From: Skeletonema tropicum
Lineage: Eukaryota > Bacillariophyta > Thalassiosirophyceae > Thalassiosirales > Thalassiosiraceae
Length of the DNA: 64,000 nucleotides
NCBI GenBank assembly: GCA_037178625.1
Contig: CM074146.1
Span: 1,550,001-1,614,000 of the forward strand
Direction: 5' to 3'
A program made the position numbers and the translations under genes. The notes beneath the pieces were generated by a model. It was not told where the DNA came from. It made no database searches and saw only the letters and a program-made list of their open reading frames with translations. Position 1 is the first letter of the stretch. Each line of letters begins with the position of its first letter. Below are positions 25,933 to 39,513 of this stretch, one piece after another.

Positions 25933-27877
25933 AATGACAATCCAAACAACAACAATATCATCTCATCCTCCCACCACCGCAACTACCAAATCCATTCTCA
26001 TCCACCACCCACCACCACCGATTCTTCCACCATCAGCGGTGGTGGATGAGGATTGAGATTGGATGCACCACACAACACACCAATACAAAGTGAGCCGCAA
26101 GGCGAATTGGGGAGGAGAGTGGATTTGATGTGTTGTTGGTAATAATGTTGATAATGATGGTATCGGTATCGAAGCTGGTGAAAGTCTTTTTTTGTCCATT
26201 TTGTTGAAATGCCGAAATTTCAAAGCGACTTTGGCGCTGACATTCAGGTTCTAGGGCTAGAGTCGCTTTAGTTGAGTACATTGACAAGGGATCGGTATAT
26301 GGCTTTGAAACTACAACCAATCGATAGGGCGCAACGAGAGGATTCCAAATTCACCACTCATTGCTTTCATACGACTACTTTGTAAAGGAAGATATCAAGG
26401 AAAAGGCGGATTCTATGAATGATGTGCTTCGATTTCGATGGATGATATGATTCGCTATTCACTGTTGTTCAACATGGAAACAGACTACAGCTACAGATGA
26501 AGATGTAGCGCTCTAGAGAGAGAATGAAGGTAGCATAATAATAATTTAAAAATGATACAAGACGTATCAATTAAATATCGTGTATGTCAACAAAGGCACT
26601 GTCATAACAATCACACGCACAAACTAAAATCCATCAAAACCTCACGCTCGCTCACGCACGGCACACAACTTAACATCATACATCATTGCAACCATGATGT
26701 CAAACCGACGCTACCAAACAATACTATTACTTCTCCTCTCCTTCTTCATGCCATTACAGTCCATTCCTTCAGTAACGATGCAGCTGCAATAATAACTGGC
26801 GCGATGACGATGAATTCAAAATTATTAGCATGGCAAGCAGCAGTAGTAGTTCGCCGCTCACTACTTTACCGTTCGACACATCATCATCGTCGTCATCATG
26901 GGAGAGGAGTGTCGATGATGACGTTATTGGAGATCGATGATCGATCAGCGGTATGTTATTTGAGACGGACATCTTGATTTGCGAATCCGGCATTCACTTT
27001 TGATTTTTTGACCATCATGCAAGCACATGCATCTTGCAGCTCACAATGACACTACATAACGGTCATATCTTGTCTCCTACGCGGCCAATCAAGACAATAA
27101 GTAGTGATTTGGAAAGCCCTCATTGAGCTCTATCGATTAGGTCTATAATGGGCCTCATTGGAGGTCTTTTCACAGATCGAATCCGTCAAAAACAGGGCAA
27201 GAAAGTCGCCGACAGCTCGAAATCCACCGCCAGAGCCAGAATTTCAATGCACAGAGGTCCGAATTTGACCAAAATACGATGTGACAACCAATCGAAAGCT
27301 CTCTTCAAGCTCTATCGTTATATATCATCATTACCACTGCGATCTCCAAAATCCAAACAGTATAATCACTGCTCGGCCGAGGGCCTCGCGAAAAATTGAC
27401 TCTTACTGCAGCGATGTCATGATGGGTTGGTACACGTTGAGATCCAAAAACGCGACCACGTAGATCATTAATAATCACAGCTCAGGGAGGGGTCGCACTC
27501 GCCTAAGAACTAAGAACGCTTCGCTGAAGAACGATTACTTAATGGGGCGCCGTCAATGAACTTAGTTACGGGTGGGCTCTACAAAGACACTCGACATGAC
27601 AGTCGGTACATGTACCGTACCGTCCTACCGTCCATCCATCTTACTCACTATCCGTCATTCGTCCATACAATGACACGGTTGGCTCCTGGCTCCCCTCCCT
27701 TCGGTCGGCTCGCTTCTATTCCAATAATATAACAATCAAACCACACTACTCCCAACATAACAATCAACCAATCCAACACCAGTGTCAGCAGCAGTAGCAG
27801 CAGTCAACCTCCTCATCATTGCTGCTGCTGGTGTTGGATACGAATGGCAGCAGCAGTAGCAACCAAATGATCAGTAT
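25933..27877 (+). repeat. Satellite copy 2 (1,945 bp)
   Basis: The candidate gene is broken by a two-base CT insertion in the leucine run (near 26738). A further extra T lies just upstream of its ATG. Confidence 0.95.
27773..27837. repeat. CAG/CTG inverted repeat (example in copy 2; present in each unit)
   Basis: CCAACACCAG plus CAGCAGCAG on the left (27773 on) faces CTGCTGCTGGTGTTGG (27822-27837). Apart from a TGT bulge the arms pair over about 16 bp. It could fold in single-stranded DNA or RNA. Confidence 0.75.
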
Positions 27878-27941
27878 AATGACAATCCAAACAACAACAA
27901 TATCATCTCATCCTCCCACCACCGCAACTACCAAATCCATT

Positions 27942-27995
27942 CTCATCCACCACCCACCACCACCGATTCTTCCACCATCAGCGGTGGTGGATGAG
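27942..27995. repeat. CCACCA-rich hairpin (example in copy 3)
   Basis: CTCATCCACCAC (27942-27953) and GTGGTGGATGAG (27984-27995) are perfect 12-bp inverted arms around a CCACCA-rich loop. Found in every unit. A 60-codon frame across it is low-complexity and not convincing. Confidence 0.75.
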
Positions 27996-28166
27996 GATTG
28001 AGATTGGATGCACCACACAACAACCAATACAAAGTGAGCCGCAAGGCGAATTGGGGAGGAGAGTGGATTTGATGTGTTGTTGGTAATAATGTTGATAATG
28101 ATGGTATCGGTATCGAAGCTGGTGAAAGTCTTTTTTTTGTCCATTTTGTTGAAATGCCGAAATTTC

Positions 28167-28214
28167 AAAGCGACTTTGGCGCTGACATTCAGGTTCTAGG
28201 GCTAGAGTCGCTTT
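28167..28214 (+). other. Conserved 14-bp stem hairpin, possible structured RNA (example in copy 3)
   Basis: AAAGCGACTTTGGC (28167-28180) pairs with GCTAGAGTCGCTTT (28201-28214): twelve Watson-Crick pairs and two G-U wobbles if transcribed from the plus strand, with a 20-nt loop that contains CTGACATTCAG. On the minus strand the wobbles become A-C mismatches, which favours a plus-strand RNA. It lies about 420 bp upstream of the candidate gene. No known RNA family recognised. Confidence 0.4.
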
Positions 28215-28634
28215 AGTTGAGTACATTGACAAGGGATCGGTATATGGCTTTGAAACTACAACCAATCGATAGGGCGCAACGAGAGGATTCCAAATCACCA
28301 CTCATTGCTTTCATACGACTTTTGTAAAGGAAGATATCAAGGAAAAGGCGGATTCTATGAATGATGTGCTTCGATTTCGATGGATGATATGATTCGCTAT
28401 TCACTGTTGTTCAACATGGAAACAGACTACAGCTACAGATGAAGATGTAGCGCTCTAGAGAGAGAATGAAGGTAGCATAATAATAATTTAAAAATGATAC
28501 AAGACGTATCAATTAAATATCGTGTATGTCAACAAAGGCACTGTCATAACAATCACACGCACAAACTAAAATCCATCAAAACCTCACGCTCGCTCACGCA
28601 CGGCACACAACTAACATCATACATCATTGCAACC

Positions 28635-29065
28635 ATGATGTCAAACCGACGCTACCAAACAATACTATTACTTCTCCTCCTTCTTCATGCCATTACAGTC
28701 CATTCCTTCAGTAACGATGCAGCTGCAATAATAACTGGCGCGATGACGATGAATTCAAAATTATTAGCATGGCAAGCAGCAGTAGTAGTTCGCCGCTCAC
28801 TACTTTACCGTTCGACACATCATCATCGTCGTCATCATGGGAGAGGAGTGTCGATGATGACGTTATTGGAGATCGATGATCGATCAGCGGTATGTTATTT
28901 GAGACGGACATCTTGATTTGCGAATCCGGCATTCACTTTTGATTTTTTGACCATCATGCAAGCACATGCATCTTGCAGCTCACAATGACACTACATAACG
29001 GTCATATCTTGTCTCCTACGCGGCCAATCAAGACAATAAGTAGTGATTTGGAAAGCCCTCATTGA
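28635..29065 (+). CDS. Candidate two-exon gene for a small secreted/organelle-targeted His-Arg-rich protein (satellite copy 3)
   Basis: Exon 1 28635-28889, intron 28890-28978 (89 bp, GTATGT donor, TTGCAG acceptor, phase 0), exon 2 28979-29065 ending TGA: 113 residues. After MMSNRRYQ a hydrophobic core (TILLLLLLLHAITV) looks like a signal peptide, with likely cleavage at VHS-FS. A Phe right after the cleavage site is typical of diatom plastid-targeted proteins, so plastid import is conceivable. The mature part includes RSTHHHRRHHGRG, a possible metal- or nucleic-acid-binding stretch; no family is recognised. Without splicing the frame ends eight codons into the intron. The frame is also open upstream to an ATG at 28494, but the signal peptide supports the inner start. 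The exact exon structure is my inference from splice consensus and frame. Confidence 0.42.
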
Positions 29066-29543
29066 GCTCTATCGATTAGGTCTATAATGGGCCTCATTGG
29101 AGGTCTTTTCACAGATCGAATCCGTCAAAAACAGGGCAAGAAAGTCGCCGACAGCTCGAAATCCACCGCCAGAGCCAGAATTTCAATGCAGAGGTCCGAA
29201 TTTGACCAAAATACGATGTGACAACCAATCGAAAGCTCTCTTCAAGCTCTATCGTTATATATCATCATTACCACTGCGATCTCCAAAATCCAAACAGTAT
29301 AATCACTGCTCGGCCGAGGGCCCCTCGCGAAAAATTGACTCTTACTGCAGCGATGTCATGATGGGTTGGTACACGTTGAGATCCAAAAACGCGACCACGT
29401 AGATCATTAATAATCACAGCTCAGGGAGGGGTCGCACTCGCCTAAGAACTAAGAACGCTTCGCTGAAGAACGATTACTTAATGGGGCGCCGTCAATGAAC
29501 TTAGTTACGGGTGGGCTCTACAAAGACACTCGACATGACAGTC

Positions 29544-29555
29544 GGTACATGTACC
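29544..29555. repeat. 12-bp palindrome GGTACATGTACC (example in copy 3)
   Basis: Perfect palindrome in each unit, followed by GTACC. It may be a protein-binding site; no factor is assigned. Confidence 0.6.
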
Positions 29556-29816
29556 GTACCGTCCTACCGTCCATCCATCTTACTCACTATCCGTCATTCG
29601 TCCATACAATGACACGGTTGGCTCCTGGCTCCCCTCCCTTCGGTCGGCTCGCTTCTATTCCAATAATATAACAATCAAACCACACTACTCCCAACATAAC
29701 AATCAACCAATCCAACACCAGTGTCAGCAGCAGTAGCAGCAGTCAACCTCCTCATCATTGCTGCTGCTGGTGTTGGATACGAATGGCAGCAGCAGTAGCA
29801 ACCAAATGATCAGTAT

Positions 29817-31760
29817 AATGACAATCCAAACAACAACAATAATCATCTCATCCTCCCACCACCGCAACTACCAAATCCATTCTCATCCACCACCCACCAC
29901 CACCGATTCTTCCACCATCAGCGGTGGTGGATGAGGATTGAGATTGGATGCACCACACAACACACCAATACAAAGTGAGCCGCAAGGCGAATTGGGGAGG
30001 AGAGTGGATTTGATGTGTTGTTGGTAATAATGTTGATAATGATGGTATCGGTATCGAAGCTGGTGAAAGTCTTTTTTTTGTCCATTTTGTTGAAATGCCG
30101 AAATTTCAAAGCGACTTTGGCGCTGACATTCAGGTTCTAGGGCTAGAGTCGCTTTAGTTGAGTACATTGACAAGGGATCGGTATATGGCTTTGAAACTAC
30201 AACCAATCGATAGGGCGCAACGAGAGGATTCCAAATCACCACTCATTGCTTTCATACGACTTTTGTAAAGGAAGATATCAAGGAAAAGGCGGATTCTATG
30301 AATGATGTGCTTCGATTTCGATGGATGATATGATTCGCTATTCACTGTTGTTCAACATGGAAACAGACTACAGCTACAGATGAAGATGTAGCGCTCTAGA
30401 GAGAGAATGAAGGTAGCATAATAATAATTTAAAAATGATACAAGACGTATCAATTAAATATCGTGTATGTCAACAAAGGCACTGTCATAACAATCACACG
30501 CACAAACTAAAATCCATCAAAACCTCACGCTCGCTCACGCACGGCACACAACTAACATCATACATCATTGCAACCATGATGTCAAACCGACGCTACCAAA
30601 CAATACTATTACTTCTCCTCCTTCTTCATGCCATTACAGTCCATTCCTTCAGTAACGATGCAGCTGCAATAATAACTGGCGCGATGACGATGAATTCAAA
30701 ATTATTAGCATGGCAAGCAGCAGTAGTAGTTCGCCGCTCACTACTTTACCGTTCGACACATCATCATCGTCGTCATCATGGGAGAGGAGTGTCGATGATG
30801 ACGTTATTGGAGATCGATGATCGATCAGCAGCGGTATGTTATTTGAGACGGACATCTTGATTTGCGAATCCGGCATTCACTTTTGATTTTTTGACCATCA
30901 TGCAAGCACATGCATCTTGCAGCTCACAATGACACTACATAACGGTCATAATCTTGTCTCCTACGCGGCCAATCAAGACAATAAGTAGTGATTTGGAAAG
31001 CCCTCATTGAGCTCTATCGATTAGGTCTATAATGGGCCTCATTGGAGGTCTTTTCACAGATCGAATCCGTCAAAAACAGGGCAAGAAAGTCGCCGACAGC
31101 TCGAAATCCACCGCCAGAGCCAGAATTTCAATGCAGAGGTCCGAATTTGACCAAAATACGATGTGACAACCAATCGAAAGCTCTCTTCAAGCTCTATCGT
31201 TATATATCATCATTACCACTGCGATCTCCAAAATCCAAACAGTATAATCACTGCTCGGCCGAGGGCCTCGCGAAAAATTGACTCTTACTGCAGCGATGTC
31301 ATGATGGGTTGGTACACGTTGAGATCCAAAAACGCGACCACGTAGATCATTAATAATCACCAGCTCAGGGAGGGGTCGCACTCGCCTAAGAACTAAGAAC
31401 GCTTCGCTGAAGAACGATTACTTAATGGGGCGCCGTCAATGAACTTAGTTACGGGTGGGCTCTACAAAGACACTCGACATGACAGTCGGTACATGTACCG
31501 TACCGTCCTACCGTCCATCCATCTTACTCACTATCCGTCATTCGTCCATACAATGACACGGTTGGCTCCTGGCTCCCCTCCCTTCGGTCGGCTCGCTTCT
31601 ATTCCAATAATATAACAATCAAACCACACTACTCCCAACATAACAATCAACCAATCCAACACCAGTGTCAGCAGCAGTAGCAGCAGTCAACCTCCTCATC
31701 ATTGCTGCTGCTGGTGTTGGATACGAATGGCAGCAGCAGTAGCAACCAAATGATCAGTAT
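29817..31760 (+). repeat. Satellite copy 4 (1,944 bp)
   Basis: Candidate gene starts at 30576. Exon 1 has a harmless extra codon (GCA before the donor), while an extra A in exon 2 (GGTCATAATC near 30950) shifts the last codons. Confidence 0.95.
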
Positions 31761-33700
31761 AATGACAATCCAAACAACAACAATATCATCTCATCCTCCC
31801 ACCACCGCAACTACCAAATCCATTCTCATCCACCACCCACCACCACCGATTCTTCCACCATCAGCGGTGGTGGATGAGGATTGAGATTGGATGCACCACA
31901 CACACACACCAATACAAAGTGAGCCGCAAGGCGAATTGGGGAGGAGAGTGGATTTGATGTGTTGTTGGTAATAATGTTGATAATGATGGTATCGGTATCG
32001 AAGCTGGTGAAAGTCTTTTTTTGTCCATTTTGTTGAAATGCCGAAATTTCAAAGCGACTTTGGCGCTGACATTCAGGTTCTAGGGCTAGAGTCGCTTTAG
32101 TTGAGTACATTGACAAGGGATCGGTATATGGCTTTGAAACTACAACCAATCGATAGGGCGCAACGAGAGGATTCCAAATCACCACTCATTGCTTTCATAC
32201 GACTTTTGTAAAGGAAGATATCAAGGAAAAGGCGGATTCTATGAATGATGTGCTTCGATTTCGATGGATGATATGATTCGCTATTCACTGTTGTTCAACA
32301 TGGAAACAGACTACAGCTACAGATGAAGATGTAGCGCTCTAGAGAGAGAATGAAGGTAGCATAATAATAATTTAAAAATGATACAAGACGTATCAATTAA
32401 ATATCGTGTATGTCAACAAAGGCACTGTCATAACAATCACACGCACAAACTAAAATCCATCAAAACCTCACGCTCGCTCACGCACGGCACACAACTAACA
32501 TCATACATCATTGCAACCATGATGTCAAACCGACGCTACCAAACAATACTATTACTTCTCCTCCTTCTTCATGCCATTACAGTCCATTCCTTCAGTAACG
32601 ATGCAGCTGCAATAATAACTGGCGCGATGACGATGAATTCAAAATTATTAGCATGGCAAGCAGCAGTAGTAGTTCGCCGCTCACTACTTTACCGTTCGAC
32701 ACATCATCATCGTCGTCATCATGGGAGAGGAGTGTCGATGATGACGTTATTGGAGATCGATGATCGATCAGCGGTATGTTATTTGAGACGGACATCTTGA
32801 TTTGCGAATCCGGCATTCACTTTTGATTTTTTGACCATCATGCAAGCACATGCATCTTGCAGCTCACAATGACACTACATAACGGTCATATCTTGTCTCC
32901 TACGCGGCCAATCAAGACAATAAGTAGTGATTTGGAAAGCCCTCATTGAGCTCTATCGATTAGGTCTATAATGGGCCTCATTGGAGGTCTTTTCACAGAT
33001 CGAATCCGTCAAAAAACAGGGCAAGAAAGTCGCCGACAGCTCGAAATCCACCGCCAGAGCCAGAATTTCAATGCAGAGGTCCGAATTTGACCAAAATACG
33101 ATGTGACAACCAATCGAAAGCTCTCTTCAAGCTCTATCGTTATATAATCATCATTACCACTGCGATCTCCAAAATCCAAACAGTATAATCACTGCTCGGC
33201 CGAGGGCCTCGCGAAAAATTGACTCTTACTGCAGCGATGTCATGATGGGTTGGTACACGTTGAGATCCAAAAACGCGACCACGTAGATCATTAATAATCA
33301 CAGCTCAGGGAGGGGTCGCACTCGCCTAAGAACTAAGAACGCTTCGCTGAAGAACGATTACTTAATGGGGCGCCGTCAATGAACTTAGTTACGGGTGGGC
33401 TCTACAAAGACACTCGACATGACAGTCGGTACATGTACCGTACCGTCCTACCGTCCATCCATCTTACTCACTATCCGTCATTCGTCCATACAATGACACG
33501 GTTGGCTCCTGGCTCCCCTCCCTTCGGTCGGCTCGCTTCTATTCCAATAATATAACAATCAAACCACACTACTCCCAACATAACAATCAACCAATCCAAC
33601 ACCAGTGTCAGCAGCAGTAGCAGCAGTCAACCTCCTCATCATTGCTGCTGCTGGTGTTGGATACGAATGGCAGCAGCAGTAGCAACCAAATGATCAGTAT
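31761..33700 (+). repeat. Satellite copy 5 (1,940 bp)
   Basis: Candidate gene intact. Small differences elsewhere: CACACACACACC near 31900, where others have CACACAACACACC. Confidence 0.95.
32519..32949 (+). CDS. Candidate two-exon small protein (satellite copy 5)
   Basis: Same 113-residue product and 89-bp intron as the gene at 28635-29065; the translation of exon 1 is identical. Confidence 0.4.
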
Positions 33701-35638
33701 AATGACAATCCAAACAACAACAATATCATCTCATCCTCCCACCACCGCAACTACCAAATCCATTCTCATCCACCACCCACCACCACCGATTCTTCCACCA
33801 TCAGCGGTGGTGGATGAGGATTGAGATTGGATGCACCACACAACACACCAATACAAAGTGAGCCGCAAGGCGAATTGGGGAGGAGAGTGGATTTGATGTG
33901 TTGTTGGTAATAATGTTGATAATGATGGTATCGGTATCGAAGCTGGTGAAAGTCTTTTTTTTTGTCCATTTTGTTGAAATGCCGAAATTTCAAAGCGACT
34001 TTGGCGCTGACATTCAGGTTCTAGGGCTAGAGTCGCTTTAGTTGAGTACATTGACAAGGGATCGGTATATGGCTTTGAAACTACAACCAATCGATAGGGC
34101 GCAACGAGAGGATTCCAAATCACCACTCATTGCTTTCATACGACTTTTGTAAAGGAAGATATCAAGGAAAAGGCGGATTCTATGAATGATGTGCTTCGAT
34201 TTCGATGGATGATATGATTCGCTATTCACTGTTGTTCAACATGGAAACAGACTACAGCTACAGATGAAGATGTAGCGCTCTAGAGAGAGAATGAAGGTAG
34301 CATAATAATAATTTAAAAATGATACAAGACGTATCAATTAAATATCGTGTATGTCAACAAAGGCACTGTCATAACAATCACACGCACAAACTAAAATCCA
34401 TCAAAACCTCACGCTCGCTCACGCACGGCACACAACTAACATCATACATCATTGCAACCATGATGTCAAACCGACGCTACCAAAACAATACTATTACTTC
34501 TCCTCCTTCTTCATGCCATTACAGTCCATTCCTTCAGTAACGATGCAGCTGCAATAATAACTGGCGCGATGACGATGAATTCAAAATTATTAGCATGGCA
34601 AGCAGCAGTAGTAGTTCGCCGCTCACTACTTTACCGTTCGACACATCATCATCGTCGTCATCATGGGAGAGGAGTGTCGATGATGACGTTATTGGAGATC
34701 GATGATCGATCAGCGGTATGTTATTTGAGACGGACATCTTGATTTGCGAATCCGGCATTCACTTTTGATTTTTTGACCATCATGCAAGCACATGCATCTT
34801 GCAGCTCACAATGACACTACATAACGGTCATATCTTGTCTCCTACGCGGCCAATCAAGACAATAAGTAGTGATTTGGAAAGCCCTCATTGAGCTCTATCG
34901 ATTAGGTCTATAATGGGCCTCATTGGAGGTCTTTTCACAGATCGAATCCGTCAAAAACAGGGCAAGAAAGTCGCCGACAGCTCGAAATCCACCGCCAGAG
35001 CCAGAATTTCAATGCAGAGGTCCGAATTTGACCAAAATACGATGTGACAACCAATCGAAAGCTCTCTTCAAGCTCTATCGTTATATATCATCAACCACTG
35101 CGATCTCCAAAATCCAAACAGTATAATCACTGCTCGGCCGAGGGCCTCGCGAAAAATTGACTCTTACTGCAGCGATGTCATGATGGGTTGGTACACGTTG
35201 AGATCCAAAAACGCGACCACGTAGATCATTAATAATCACAGCTCAGGGAGGGGTCGCACTCGCCTAAGAACTAAGAACGCTTCGCTGAAGAACGATTACT
35301 TAATGGGGCGCCGTCAATGAACTTAGTTACGGGTGGGCTCTACAAAGACACTCGACATGACAGTCGGTACATGTACCGTACCGTCCTACCGTCCATCCAT
35401 CTTACTCACTATCCGTCATTCGTCCATACAATGACACGGTTGGCTCCTGGCTCCCCTCCCTTCGGTCGGCTCGCTTCTATTCCAATAATATAACAATCAA
35501 ACCACACTACTCCCAACATAACAATCAACCAATCCAACACCAGTGTCAGCAGCAGTAGCAGCAGTCAACCTCCTCATCATTGCTGCTGCTGGTGTTGGAT
35601 ACGAATGGCAGCAGCAGTAGCAACCAAATGATCAGTAT
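33701..35638 (+). repeat. Satellite copy 6 (1,938 bp)
   Basis: The candidate gene (start 34460) is shifted by one extra A in CCAAAACAAT near 34484. Confidence 0.95.
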
Positions 35639-37575
35639 AATGACAATCCAAACAACAACAATATCATCTCATCCTCCCACCACCGCAACTACCAAATCCA
35701 TTCTCATCCACCACCCACCACCACCGATTCTTCCACCATCAGCGGTGGTGGATGAGGATTGAGATTGGATGCACCACACAACACACCAATACAAAGTGAG
35801 CCGCAAGGCGAATTGGGGAGGAGAGTGGATTTGTGTTGTGTTGGTAATAATGTTGATAATGATGGTATCGGTATCGAAGCTGGTGAAAGTCTTTTTTTGT
35901 CCATTTTGTTGAAATGCCGAAATTTCAAAGCGACTTTGGCGCTGACATTCAGGTTCTAGGGCTAGAGTCGCTTTAGTTGAGTACATTGACAAGGGATCGG
36001 TATATGGCTTTGAAACTACAACCAATCGATAGGGCGCAACGAGAGGATTCCAAATCACCACTCATTGCTTTCATACGACTTTTGTAAAGGAAGATATCAA
36101 GGAAAAGGCGGATTCTATGAATGATGTGCTTCGATTTCGATGGATGATATGATTCGCTATTCACTGTTGTTCAACATGGAAACAGACTACAGCTACAGAT
36201 GAAGATGTAGCGCTCTAGAGAGAGAATGAAGGTAGCATAATAATAATTTAAAAATGATACAAGACGTATCAATTAAATATCGTGTATGTCAACAAAGGCA
36301 CTGTCATAACAATCACACGCACAAACTAAAATCCATCAAAACCTCACGCTCGCTCACGCACGGCACACAACTAACATCATACATCATTGCAACCATGATG
36401 TCAAACCGACGCTACCAAACAATACTATTACTTCTCCTCCTTCTTCATGCCATTACAGTCCATTCCTTCAGTAACGATGCAGCTGCAATAATAACTGGCG
36501 CGATGACGATGAATTCAAAATTATTAGCATGGCAAGCAGCAGTAGTAGTTCGCCGCTCACTACTTTACGTTCGACACATCATCATCGTCGTCATCATGGG
36601 AGAGGAGTGTCGATGATGACGTTATTGGAGATCGATGATCGATCAGCGGTATGTTATTTGAGACGGACATCTTGATTTGCGAATCCGGCATTCACTTTTG
36701 ATTTTTTGACCATCATGCAAGCACATGCATCTTGCAGCTCACAATGACACTACATAACGGTCATATCTTGTCTCCTACGCGGCCAATCAAGACAATAAGT
36801 AGTGATTTGGAAAGCCCTCATTGAGCTCTATCGATTAGGTCTATAATGGGCCTCATTGGAGGTCTTTTCACAGATCGAATCCGTCAAAAAACAGGGCAAG
36901 AAAGTCGCCGACAGCTCGAAATCCACCGCCAGAGCCAGAATTTCAATGCAGAGGTCCGAATTTGACCAAAATACGATGTGACAACCAATCGAAAGCTCTC
37001 TTCAAGCTCTATCGTTATATATCATCATTACCACTGCGATCTCCAAAATCCAAACAGTATAATCACTGCTCGGCCGAGGGCCTCGCGAAAAATTGACTCT
37101 TACTGCAGCGATGTCATGATGGGTTGGTACACGTTGAGATCCAAAAACGCGACCACGTAGATCATTAATAATCACAGCTCAGGGAGGGGTCGCACTCGCC
37201 TAAGAACTAAGAACGCTTCGCTGAAGAACGATTACTTAATGGGGCGCCGTCAATGAACTTAGTTACGGGTGGGCTCTACAAAGACACTCGACATGACAGT
37301 CGGTACATGTACCGTACCGTCCTACCGTCCATCCATCTTACTCACTATCCGTCATTCGTCCATACAATGACACGGTTGGCTCCTGGCTCCCCTCCCTTCG
37401 GTCGGCTCGCTTCTATTCCAATAATATAACAATCAAACCACACTACTCCCAACATAACAATCAACCAATCCAACACCAGTGTCAGCAGCAGTAGCAGCAG
37501 TCAAACCTCCTCATCATTGCTGCTGCTGGTGTTGGATACGAATGGCAGCAGCAGTAGCAACCAAATGATCAGTAT
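35639..37575 (+). repeat. Satellite copy 7 (1,937 bp)
   Basis: The candidate gene (start 36395) is shifted by loss of one C in TTTACGTTCG near 36568. Confidence 0.95.
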
Positions 37576-39513
37576 AATGACAATCCAAACAACAACAATA
37601 TCATCTCATCCTCCCACCACCGCAACTACCAAATCCATTCTCATCCACCACCCACCACCACCGATTCTTCCACCATCAGCGGTGGTGGATGAGGATTGAG
37701 ATTGGATGCACCACACAACACACCAATACAAAGTGAGCCGCAAGGCGAATTGGGGAGGAGAGTGGATTTGATGTGTTGTTGGTAATAATGTTGATAATGA
37801 TGGTATCGGTATCGAAGCTGGTGAAAGTCTTTTTTTGTCCATTTTGTTGAAATGCCGAAATTTCAAAGCGACTTTGGCGCTGACATTCAGGTTCTAGGGC
37901 TAGAGTCGCTTTAGTTGAGTACATTGACAAGGGATCGGTATATGGCTTTGAAACTACAACCAATCGATAGGGCGCAACGAGAGGATTCCAAATCACCACT
38001 CATTGCTTTCATACGACTTTTGTAAAGGAAGATATCAAGGAAAAGGCGGATTCTATGAATGATGTGCTTCGATTTCGATGGATGATATGATTCGCTATTC
38101 ACTGTTGTTCAACATGGAAACAGACTACAGCTACAGATGAAGATGTAGCGCTCTAGAGAGAGAATGAAGGTAGCATAATAATAATTTAAAAATGATACAA
38201 GACGTATCAATTAAATATCGTGTATGTCAACAAAGGCACTGTCATAACAATCACACGCACAAACTAAAATCCATCAAAACCTCACGCTCGCTCACGCACG
38301 GCACACAACTAACATCATACATCATTGCAACCATGATGTCAAACCGACGCTACCAAACAATACTATTACTTCTCCTCCTTCTTCATGCCATTACAGTCCA
38401 TTCCTTCAGTAACGATGCAGCTGCAATAATAACTGGCGCGATGACGATGAATTCAAAATTATTAGCATGGCAAGCAGCAGTAGTAGTTCGCCGCTCACTA
38501 CTTTACCGTTCGACACATCATCATCGTCGTCATCATGGGAGAGGAGTGTCGATGATGACGTTATTGGAGATCGATGATCGATCAGCGGTATGTTATTTGA
38601 GACGGACATCTTGATTTGCGAATCCGGCATTCACTTTTGATTTTTTGACCATCATGCAAGCACATGCATCTTGCAGCTCACAATGACACTACATAACGGT
38701 CATATCTTGTCTCCTACGCGGCCAATCAAGACAATAAGTAGTGATTTGGAAAGCCCTCATTGAGCTCTATCGATTAGGTCTATAATGGGCCTCATTGGAG
38801 GTCTTTTCACAGATCGAATCCGTCAAAAACAGGGCAAGAAAGTCGCCGACAGCTCGAAATCCACCGCCAGAGCCAGAATTTCAATGCAGAGGTCCGAATT
38901 TGACCAAAATACGATGTGACAACCAATCGAAAGCTCTCTTCAAGCTCTATCGTTATATATCATCATTACCACTGCGATCTCCAAAATCCAAACAGTATAA
39001 TCACTGCTCGGCCGAGGGCCTCGCGAAAAATTGACTCTTACTGCAGCGATGTCATGATGGGTTGGTACACGTTGAGATCCAAAAACGCGACCACGTAGAT
39101 CATTAATAATCACAGCTCAGGGAGGGGTCGCACTCGCCTAAGAACTAAGAACGCTTCGCTGAAGAACGATTACTTAATGGGGCGCCGTCAATGAACTTAG
39201 TTAACGGGTGGGCTCTACAAAGACACTCGACATGACAGTCGGTACATGTACCGTACCGTCCTACCGTCCATCCATCTTACTCACTATCCGTCATTCGTCC
39301 ATACAATGACACGGTTGGCTCCTGGCTCCCCTCCCTTCGGTCGGCTCGCTTCTATTCCAATAATATAACAATCAAACCACACTACTCCCAACATAACAAT
39401 CAACCAATCCAACACCAGTGTCAGCAGCAGTAGCAGCAGTCAACCTCCTCATCATTGCTGCTGCTGGTGTTGGATACGAATGGCAGCAGCAGTAGCAACC
39501 AAATGATCAGTAT
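37576..39513 (+). repeat. Satellite copy 8 (1,938 bp)
   Basis: Candidate gene intact. Confidence 0.95.
38333..38763 (+). CDS. Candidate two-exon small protein (satellite copy 8)
   Basis: Same product and intron as at 28635-29065. Confidence 0.4.

Larger units (their letters stand above)
27878..29816 (+). repeat. Satellite copy 3 (1,939 bp), reference copy
   Basis: Candidate gene intact (28635-29065). Used here to describe the unit. Confidence 0.96.

Noticed and set aside
27819..28001. 60-codon plus-strand frame (SSSSNQ, TTT, PPPP rich) in each satellite unit
   Set aside because: Low-complexity translation of CAG and CCA repeats across two hairpins; no start context or domain.
33731..34126. 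Antisense ORFs of 100-130 codons repeated in the satellite units
   Set aside because: They lie over low-complexity CCACCA sequence and a hairpin, change frame with each poly-T length, and lack motifs.
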